Assembly: GCA_002698985.1 (NCBI GenBank)
Contig: PAAY01000033.1
Location: 1 to 40,030, forward strand
Source: Saprospirales bacterium
GTDB lineage: Bacteria; Bacteroidota; Bacteroidia; Chitinophagales; Saprospiraceae
Reading direction: 5' to 3'
Length of the DNA stretch: 40,030 bases
Positions 34,901-40,030 of this stretch are shown one piece after another. The notes under the pieces are model-generated. The model had not been told where the DNA came from. It was given only the letters and a program-made list of their open reading frames with translations, and did no database searches. Numbering within the stretch: the stretch's first letter is position 1; each line of letters begins with the position of its first letter. Both the position numbers and the translations under genes were made by a program.

Positions 34901-35090
34901 CCGCCAGGCCGCAGCTGATTCACAGAAAGGAAAAAAGCACGAATCCAAAGCCCTTGGCATCACCCGGAAGCGCCTCGAACTGCTGCAAAAGGAAACCGGC
35001 CATGAAGCCCACTATCGCATCATCGACCTCGTGGAGCCGGATGGCAGCCCGGCCGGCACCCGTGTAGAGCTGGTCATTCCGCTGATCTGA
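31920..35090 (+). CDS. Two-component sensor kinase: beta-propeller, Y_Y_Y, His_kinase/HATPase
   Basis: The 1056 residues begin with a signal peptide or anchor (LAMLTVLLLSMALFVQGQ). A periplasmic two-component-regulator propeller occupies about 30-690, with recurring blades such as VWISSLNGLNRFDG, LWIANQAGLFTAS, IWVCNHAGLFVL and LWVSHNKGLGL. A Y_Y_Y domain (about 705-790) ends at MPPWYRTWWFY, and one transmembrane helix follows (about 797-818). A coiled coil leads to the His_kinase domain with LQMNPHFIFNSMNSINS (phospho-His862) and a HATPase_c domain (FVENAIWHGL, AVEDNGIGR). This is the one-TM architecture typical of Bacteroidota sensors that signal to LytTR regulators. It lacks an AraC output domain, so it needs a separate regulator, most plausibly that at 29139-29894. 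Confidence 0.92.
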   Translation: MNWPSTRHTYTLAMLTVLLLSMALFVQGQDLTLSFQRLSVAQGLSSQQYNHYLRQDSRHFVWISSLNGLNRFDGNEVRQFHSTPGDSTGLADEGIESDFFEDEEGRVWFSTNPAIQCFDYRTGKFKSYSPKFAEGNENTLAYQLLYYDEKQKQFWLIYNDRVALFNPAKPENLVAVDTLKTLFGRGLKMEPVNNGLLLMIPYSNGGQLRKYRPDGELTWKWTFEINDGQDAGTHHFYLQNDSSLWIANQAGLFTASLQNERINQLPEPRLADVAVSSIVPYDQDRLLIATWKDGIYFLNKKSGRISGELLSLEGEYVSGFQYPVDNLHLTSDGVLWVQSEGRGIYFSSLKKRKFQSLLQAEAGYPAEYSQVGDIAEDEHGNLWCLTKAGVIVLDPHGNRLSEFDRLNGPSSLLFGNDPYDIRFDSQGRIWVCNHAGLFVLTQPEGIFLPVPPPVELEMDRPVFTFTYGLPSGKNIAASLKAGLAEVTGPVNYPELKVFPAFGKDSTGYSVGGGNPAGNQYVFSEARKSLVIFSETNGVLEADTIIPFTPNVNTIRFDSLRNCFWIGCTEGLFQLQQNTGRWQLDRFRSFPFASAYSIEIDNKGDLWVSHNKGLGLIRLNSSSINGLNFNLEDGLQSLEFISSSSVKLWDGRLAFGGVNGLNLFDPEQIQLLDEPAHPVITALSVNDGLPLNEDRIASENKGFPGVEKVILPYSQNTINLKFAALEYSSPAHVRYRISLVPTGQPANFSGAMNRNDVTFFNLREGDYTFSLMASNSDGLWSDEVTTLRIIVMPPWYRTWWFYSLIGIVVASGVYWFYRRRLEEVRKEESYKRELAELKQKEAEYKLLVAETETAILRLQMNPHFIFNSMNSINSYILKRDIGTAGEYLGRFSRLMRMILNLAAKKYITVYEEQELLDLYIQTEAMRFEDKFSYEIRIADDLDPDDVLIPTMILQPFVENAIWHGLSSKAGGGKILVEFKIENDSLLCAVEDNGIGRQAAADSQKGKKHESKALGITRKRLELLQKETGHEAHYRIIDLVEPDGSPAGTRVELVIPLI

Positions 35091-35463
35091 CCTTTATTTC
35101 GCCAAAACTGCCATTCAATAGGTGAGAACTGCCGTTCATTCAATCCCACCAGTTTTCAACATTGCTCTCCCGTATCTTTACATCAAGCCAAATGAACAAA
35201 CCCCCAACAAAACCCGGAATTTGACAACGTGACCATGCTTGTTTAAACCCCAAAAAACCAAATGGAAATCAAACCCCAATGCTTTTCTCTCAATTGGTTT
35301 CATACCATCTTTCGCATACGGGCCTGCATCGTTGTCTTTTCCCAGGTTGAGCAAGTTCTGCCTTTGGAGATTTGCCATGAAAAATCGACGATGCAAGCGA
35401 TTTATCCCAAACGGTAAAGAATGTGCTAATTCACAGGATGACACCTCCTGGAAATCCTTAGCT

Positions 35464-35491
35464 GCCCCGGTACTGCCGGGGCATTTTTTTT
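35464..35491 (+). terminator. Rho-independent terminator-like hairpin
   Basis: A perfect 7-bp stem GCCCCGG/CCGGGGC with loop TACTG is followed by A and eight T. It lies 374 bp beyond the kinase stop, so it may end that transcript or a small RNA starting in the intergenic region. Confidence 0.7.
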
Positions 35492-35556
35492 GGCTTTTTT
35501 TTGAATTGGTTCCTGGAGGTTGTTGGTTTGGATTTTTGGAGGTTATTATGGTTCCA

Positions 35557-35590
35557 GACCTTATGAGGTTTTCGGAAACCTCATAAGGTC
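35557..35590. repeat. Perfect 15-bp inverted repeat with a 4-nt loop
   Basis: GACCTTATGAGGTTT (35557-35571), loop TCGG, then its exact reverse complement (35576-35590). There is no T-run after it on either strand. It could be a REP-like palindrome, an mRNA 3' stabiliser or a protein site. Confidence 0.8.
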
Positions 35591-35803
35591 TTTCCCACAA
35601 ATGTTAAAATCACCCATCTCCCTTGCATCACCTGATCCAAAAGCTTAATTTCATCCCCACTTATGAAACGCTATACAGAGAAGGAATGCCCGGGGAGTAG
35701 ATGGATATAGAGAAGAATACAGCATAGCATTTCCTTCAGAAAACACAAGGCTTTAACCCGCCACCGCCCGGTGGTGATTTATTAATCCTAAATCCGTTTA
35801 CTT

Positions 35804-38800
35804 ATGAAAACTTTTGAATTTATTACCCCCCCCCCTTTTATCTCAAATCGGGAGTCCACTCTAAATGCTTTAACTCAAAAGCTGTTCTCTCCACCACCTG
35901 GCAGTAAGGGAAGACAAAATGAGCTTTCCTTACCACTTAGGTGCTTGTTACTCTGTTGTCTTTTGTTTTTGTTTACAATGAACGGTTCCAATGCACAGAT
36001 TGCATTTTGCAATTATCAAGGCCAATCAAATGATCCCTCACCTCTGGGAGCTTGTCCTGACGGCTGTCTTCAGGGAAACCCCAGTCCCGACGACTTGCCG
36101 ATTATTACCATCTATGTGAATTTTCATTTCATTCAGGATGAAAACGGAGATGGTAACTTCTACAGCCAGCCCGGTCCGTTCAATGGCATTGACAGAGTTA
36201 ATTTTTTACTCAACGAAATGAATGCACAGTTGGCCAATTTTAGTGCACCTACGCTCAACAATGCAGCCCACATGCCAGATGCCAGGATCAGAATCGCCCT
36301 CTACACAGAACCCTCTAATCAGAACGATCAGTATGGTGGTATCTGGTTCTGGAAAACTAAACCCACTGACCCCGCCCCCAACTTTGGAACTTGCGAGGTC
36401 TTGAACTCTACAGGCTATAAGAGCAAATTTTCTCAATATGGGGACAAGGTGTACGATTTTTTCTTCAATGAATGCTCTGCCTCGTTGACACCCGGAACGG
36501 GGAACTGCCATCAAGGGTATACAGGGTTAAACAATATCTTGAGTACAAAGGATGCCGTCATCTGTGGTTATTACTACGAGAAGCTGAACAATGTCCAAGT
36601 TGGTATTTATTACCCAAGGGTATTGCTCCATGAACTCTTTCACTCTTTGAGCTTACCTCATGCTTTTGAATGTGCTTCAGCCAGCATCCCTGACATCGAT
36701 CCTGATTTGGAATGCAACGCTCCGGGAGGAGGATGTAGCTTTAATTGTGACCATTGGACTTCCGGAAGCAACAACATGATGGGAGGTAATGGTTCCATGA
36801 GTTCGCTGACTCCCTGTCAGATCACAAGAGCCAGAAATCTCCTGTTGGCCAACCGTCCACCATGTATTTCAATAGATCCTGTCAGTCCGGGCGGCAATGA
36901 TATCGTCATCGGGCCGGGAGAAGAACGCACCTGGACTTTCAGGCGGGATGTCGAAACCAACATCATCATCGAAGGTGGAGGCAGACTAAACATCCACACA
37001 GAAGTAACAATGGCCCAGGACAAACGCATCCTCGTAAAACCCGGAGGGGAGTTGTACCTGGACTGTGCCCGTATCAGACCAAACGATCAGTCAACTTCCT
37101 GGCAGGGCATCATCGTCCAAGGCAACCCCGCCCAGCACCAGTACAAGCTCTTCGGGCAGCGCTACCAGGGCTTTGTGTCCATGCAGGATGCCACCGTGGA
37201 GGGTGCCGAGGTGGCCGTGCGGCTGTACGACCCCGCCAACCCGCTTGGCACTTCCGGCGGCGTGGTGGTGGCCACCAACAGCAGCTTTTACAACAACCTG
37301 CAGGCCGTGTCATTCAACACCTACCACAACTTCAACCCCCTCAACGGCAACAAACCCGCCGGCAACCTGAGCCGCTTCTCCGAATGCACCTTCGACATCG
37401 ACGATGCATTCCAGGGCGACATCAGCCTGTTCAGGGCCCATGCCTCGCTGCGCAATGTGGAAGGGGTCTATTTCACCTCCTGCAACTTCAGCAACAACAG
37501 CAGCGTGAGCAACCTCTACCAGCGGGGAGACGGCATCAAAGCCTTCCAGGCCGGTTTCACCGTGAATGCCAAATGCACCTCCGGCCAGCTGCCCTGCGAG
37601 GGCTACCTGCGGGGTTCCTTCCGGGGCTTCGACACCGGCGTACGGGTCAGCCTGGGCAGTACCGCCCCCTTCCGCATCAGCCGCACCGACTTCAGTGGTA
37701 ACGGCCGGGGCGTATTCGCCTTCAAAAGCGACCTGGCTTATATGGTGCTGAACGACTTCGAGGTGGGCAGCCCCTACGAGTACTCCGACGGCAGCCCCTT
37801 CTCCGGCATCCAACTCACAAGCTGCACCGGCTACAAGGTGGAGGAAAACACCCTACAGCCACTGCCCACCGGACTGCCCGCCAACGCCAAAACCATCGGC
37901 ATCCTCATTCAGAGCTCCGGGCCCCAACCCAACGAAGAATACAAAAACACCTTCGCAGCCCTGGACTACGCCAGCCTGGCCAATGGGCAGAATAAAGATG
38001 GAGATCCTGAAAGTACAATCGGCCTCCAGTACTTATGCAACGATAACAGCGCCGGCAACCTGAAGTACGACTTCGCCGTGCCAGAAGAAAACTGGAACCC
38101 CTACGCAGGCGTGGCCGGTTATCAGGGCTCACCCCAAAAAGCAGCAGGCAATACCTTCACCCCCATGCCCGCACTGCCTGAGTCCCACTTCCTGAACGAG
38201 GCGGCGCCGCTGACGTATTTTTATTTCACCAATGCACCGACAAATGTTTCGAGTGCAGTTCAAGTCCTACCATCATCAGGAAATAATATATGCCCCTCCA
38301 AACTTCCCGGCAAAGAGGGCAAGCTTGGTGAAAGCGAAATACAACAGTATCAGTCGGAAGTGACCACCGGCGGTTCAGCATACGAAAAAAGCTTTGCCGC
38401 CAACATGCTGGTACGTGACTACCTGGTGGACAGCTCGGCCATCGATTACGACTCCGCCCGCCTGTGGCTGGCCGCCAAAGGCTACCTCTACGACCACTTC
38501 CTCATCGTGGACACTTGGCTGCAACAACAGGAACCCGATTCTGCCGAAGCCGCCCTCGGGGTCATCCCGCAGGTACTCAACCTGGAAGGACAGGAGCAAT
38601 TGGAATACAGCCATTTCTCCGATTTGAAAACCATTCAGATAAACACCCAACGGCAGGGGCAAACCGAACAGCAAATGGCCGACACCTACGAAACCACCCT
38701 GGCCAGCATCGCCAATGCAGGCGACTACTACGCCTCCGCCCAGGCCCAAAACCTGCTCAATGAGTACAAGGGCTACAGCTACCAGCCAGGCATCATCCTG

Positions 38801-39115
38801 CCCTCGGATGGGCAGCAGGGGCTGAAACTGCCGGAGGAGGTGACCATACAGCAGGCAGAGGGGCTGCAACTGAGAGCCATGCCAAATCCGGCCAGGGATT
38901 TCGTAGATGTGCACTATCGCCTTGACAATGAACATGCACAAGTCAATGTTACCTTGACAGACTTGTCAGGAAAAGTGCTTCAAAGCATCCTACTGGGAGA
39001 AAACACCGGTACCACACGGTTCGATATTTCCAGACTGGCCCGAGGTGTATATTTGATCAGCCTCGAAGCTGATGGACAGCGCCTTCTGTCCACACGAGTC
39101 GTGATTGTGAAATGA
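35804..39115 (+). CDS. Metzincin-like protease / beta-helix protein with T9SS sorting domain
   Basis: The 1103 residues begin with an unusually long n-region before the hydrophobic signal core (LPLRCLLLCCLLFLFTMNG, about 43-61). A catalytic-like domain (66-350) has HELFHSLSLPH, an HExxHxxxxxH zinc motif (His276, His280, His286), and a probable Met-turn (SNNMMGG). This resembles M43-type metzincins, but the usual Gly three residues after the second His is Ser283. Residues about 385-700 look like a parallel beta-helix (VATNSSFYNNLQAVSFNTYH), followed by a helical region (about 845-1000). A T9SS tail closes the protein (RAMPNPARDFVDVHYRLD to the end). Codons 8-11 contain a C10 tract. Base composition switches from AT-richer to GC-rich near 37085. 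Surface protease is likely but substrate unknown. Confidence 0.8.
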   Translation: MKTFEFITPPPFISNRESTLNALTQKLFSPPPGSKGRQNELSLPLRCLLLCCLLFLFTMNGSNAQIAFCNYQGQSNDPSPLGACPDGCLQGNPSPDDLPIITIYVNFHFIQDENGDGNFYSQPGPFNGIDRVNFLLNEMNAQLANFSAPTLNNAAHMPDARIRIALYTEPSNQNDQYGGIWFWKTKPTDPAPNFGTCEVLNSTGYKSKFSQYGDKVYDFFFNECSASLTPGTGNCHQGYTGLNNILSTKDAVICGYYYEKLNNVQVGIYYPRVLLHELFHSLSLPHAFECASASIPDIDPDLECNAPGGGCSFNCDHWTSGSNNMMGGNGSMSSLTPCQITRARNLLLANRPPCISIDPVSPGGNDIVIGPGEERTWTFRRDVETNIIIEGGGRLNIHTEVTMAQDKRILVKPGGELYLDCARIRPNDQSTSWQGIIVQGNPAQHQYKLFGQRYQGFVSMQDATVEGAEVAVRLYDPANPLGTSGGVVVATNSSFYNNLQAVSFNTYHNFNPLNGNKPAGNLSRFSECTFDIDDAFQGDISLFRAHASLRNVEGVYFTSCNFSNNSSVSNLYQRGDGIKAFQAGFTVNAKCTSGQLPCEGYLRGSFRGFDTGVRVSLGSTAPFRISRTDFSGNGRGVFAFKSDLAYMVLNDFEVGSPYEYSDGSPFSGIQLTSCTGYKVEENTLQPLPTGLPANAKTIGILIQSSGPQPNEEYKNTFAALDYASLANGQNKDGDPESTIGLQYLCNDNSAGNLKYDFAVPEENWNPYAGVAGYQGSPQKAAGNTFTPMPALPESHFLNEAAPLTYFYFTNAPTNVSSAVQVLPSSGNNICPSKLPGKEGKLGESEIQQYQSEVTTGGSAYEKSFAANMLVRDYLVDSSAIDYDSARLWLAAKGYLYDHFLIVDTWLQQQEPDSAEAALGVIPQVLNLEGQEQLEYSHFSDLKTIQINTQRQGQTEQQMADTYETTLASIANAGDYYASAQAQNLLNEYKGYSYQPGIILPSDGQQGLKLPEEVTIQQAEGLQLRAMPNPARDFVDVHYRLDNEHAQVNVTLTDLSGKVLQSILLGENTGTTRFDISRLARGVYLISLEADGQRLLSTRVVIVK
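35826..35835 (+). repeat. C10 homopolymer in the start of the metzincin-like gene
   Basis: Ten consecutive C, read as ACC CCC CCC CCT at codons 8-11. By my reading, nine C lead to a TAA about a dozen codons later and eleven C lead to a TAA about 25 codons later. Slippage by one would therefore switch the protein off. Confidence 0.85.
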
Positions 39116-39130
39116 TTTCTTTAACCTGCG

Positions 39131-39165
39131 CAGCCGGATGCTTTAGCGTCCGGCTGTGTTTTTTA
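39131..39165 (+). terminator. Rho-independent terminator
   Basis: CAGCCGGATGC / GCGTCCGGCTG (11 bp with one G-T pair), loop TTTA, followed by TGTTTTTTATTT. It is 16 bp beyond the metzincin-like gene stop. Confidence 0.85.
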
Positions 39166-39178
39166 TTTCCCCTTGTAA

Positions 39179-40030
39179 ATGAAGCATCTTTTATTTAACT
39201 CGATTTTTGTTCTGACTTGTGTTTTTTCGTTTGGTCAGAATACATTCAATATACGAACAAGTTTAGGATTTCCTTCTGCTATCTATCGAAGCTTAAATGT
39301 TGATTCTAATGAAATTTCCATTGTCGGAACCGTAATAGACACAACGCCAAATTATCAATTAGCTATCATTTTTTTAAAAGTAGATTTAAATGGTCAATAT
39401 CAACAAATAAAGAAGTTCAATGATCCTGTGGATTACATCGCTATTACCGAACCTGCATTTGTGAAACGAGATTCATTCTTTACAATAGGAGGAACGTCCA
39501 TAGACCCAAATGGAAAACGAAAGGTTTTTTTAGTGAAATATGATAATCATGGAATTCCAATTGAATATTGGAAATATAGACATCCTAACTTTCCACAAGA
39601 AGACTTTATTTACCTTTCGGACATCAAATTTACAACGGAAAACAGCATTGTGATTTCAGGGAATGGCACAAATCAAAATGGTACATCTTTAGATTTTCTT
39701 GTTTTAAAGATTGACTCACAAGGCAATGAAATATTAAACAAGTTAATTGGCACGATCCAATGGAATGAATATGCTTATAAAATTATCAATTCCGGAAGTG
39801 GTTTCATCATCGGAGGGCTACGGAACAACACCAACGTCACCACCCAGGACTACACCTATCGCACCCTTTTGGTGGGCATAGACAGCTCAGGAAATGTGGA
39901 ATGGACCTGGCTCAGTCCCGAGAGTTGGGGTTTGCGGGATGCGGCCCGTGACATGGTGCTGTTGGAAGACGGCAGCCTGGTCATCGCCTCCGGCATCGGC
40001 CACGAGCAGCAGCGCCCCAGCGTCAATGTC
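39179..40030 (+). CDS. Secreted protein of unknown function (5' part, runs off the window)
   Basis: The ATG at 39179 opens 284 codons without a stop to the right edge. A signal peptide is clear (MKHLLFNSIFVLTCVFSFGQ). The rest has spaced beta-propeller-like strands with recurring patterns such as FFTIGGTSIDPNGKRKVFLV, IVISGNGTNQNGTSLDFLVL, FIIGGLRNN and LVIASGIGHEQQ. These resemble delta-60/kelch-like repeats of Bacteroidota secreted proteins, which often end in a T9SS tail that would lie beyond the window. I cannot name a family. Composition is AT-rich to about 39810 and then abruptly GC-rich within the same frame, as in the preceding gene. It starts 14 bp after that gene's terminator, so a promoter of its own must lie in or before the hairpin region. 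Confidence 0.75.
   Translation, partial: MKHLLFNSIFVLTCVFSFGQNTFNIRTSLGFPSAIYRSLNVDSNEISIVGTVIDTTPNYQLAIIFLKVDLNGQYQQIKKFNDPVDYIAITEPAFVKRDSFFTIGGTSIDPNGKRKVFLVKYDNHGIPIEYWKYRHPNFPQEDFIYLSDIKFTTENSIVISGNGTNQNGTSLDFLVLKIDSQGNEILNKLIGTIQWNEYAYKIINSGSGFIIGGLRNNTNVTTQDYTYRTLLVGIDSSGNVEWTWLSPESWGLRDAARDMVLLEDGSLVIASGIGHEQQRPSVNV

Larger units (their letters stand above)
35091..35803. other. 713-bp intergenic region, no convincing gene
   Basis: Short open frames occur on both strands (for example 35239-35586 plus, 35178-35600 minus), but none has a recognisable family, a promoter or neighbour-like codon use, and the two overlap each other. The region holds a terminator-like hairpin (35464-35491) and a perfect inverted repeat (35557-35590). 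The last 200 bp before the next gene show no clear -7 box. Confidence 0.5.

Noticed and set aside
35178-35600. 140-codon minus-strand and 115-codon plus-strand frames in the intergenic region
   Set aside because: They overlap each other, include a terminator and the inverted repeat, and resemble no family; probably chance open frames.

Overview
The window looks like a chromosome segment of a Bacteroidota bacterium, most likely of the Saprospiria (Lewinella/Haliscomenobacter-like) group. The evidence is a Bacteroidota-style dcw (division and cell wall) cluster, three proteins with type IX secretion (T9SS) C-terminal sorting domains, a propeller/Y_Y_Y sensor kinase with a LytTR regulator, Bacteroidota-type -7 boxes (TAnnTTTG), and an RHS/YD-repeat relic. 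The class assignment is inference; the phylum is well supported.

Layout. (1) 1-2414: an RHS/YD-repeat gene, cut by the left edge and lacking its 5' part. Next to it are two ~249-bp hairpin-rich direct repeats bracketing an AT-rich gene for a secreted DUF922-like HExxH protein and a degraded duplicate of the RHS core. (2) 2415-2750: the dcw trailer, with a terminator. (3) 2751-18604, all on the minus strand: mraZ-rsmH-ftsL-ftsI-murE-mraY-murD-ftsW-murG-murC-ftsQ-ftsA-ftsZ, with several 4-bp overlaps. It makes the lipid-linked peptidoglycan precursor and the divisome core; murB, murF and ddl are not here. murC carries a precisely in-frame 75-bp palindromic insertion. Upstream of mraZ lie four exact copies of a 14-mer made of two GTGG boxes 10 bp apart, probably MraZ operators. 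(4) 18993-21419, minus: a polyprenol-phosphate mannose synthase-like GT2 enzyme and a GWxTD-domain exported protein. (5) 21577-27374, plus: an MscS channel and a 1560-residue Asn-rich modular surface protein with a T9SS tail, ending in a strong terminator and a 10-mer tandem repeat block. (6) 27565-28884, minus: a secreted two-PDZ T9SS protein. (7) 29139-35090, plus: LytTR response regulator, 126-aa unknown protein, DyP-type peroxidase, and propeller sensor histidine kinase, a possible signalling/peroxidase unit. (8) 35091-40030, plus: a hairpin-rich intergenic region, a metzincin-like T9SS protein whose reading frame crosses a C10 tract just after the start codon, and the 5' part of another secreted protein. 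These last two genes show abrupt base-composition changes inside the coding sequence.

Best candidates for something new: the in-frame palindromic element in murC, the MraZ operator array, the C10 tract as a candidate phase-variation switch, the hairpin repeats around the DUF922-like gene, and the DyP locus lying between a response regulator and a sensor kinase. All calls come from reading the sequence; no database search was possible.
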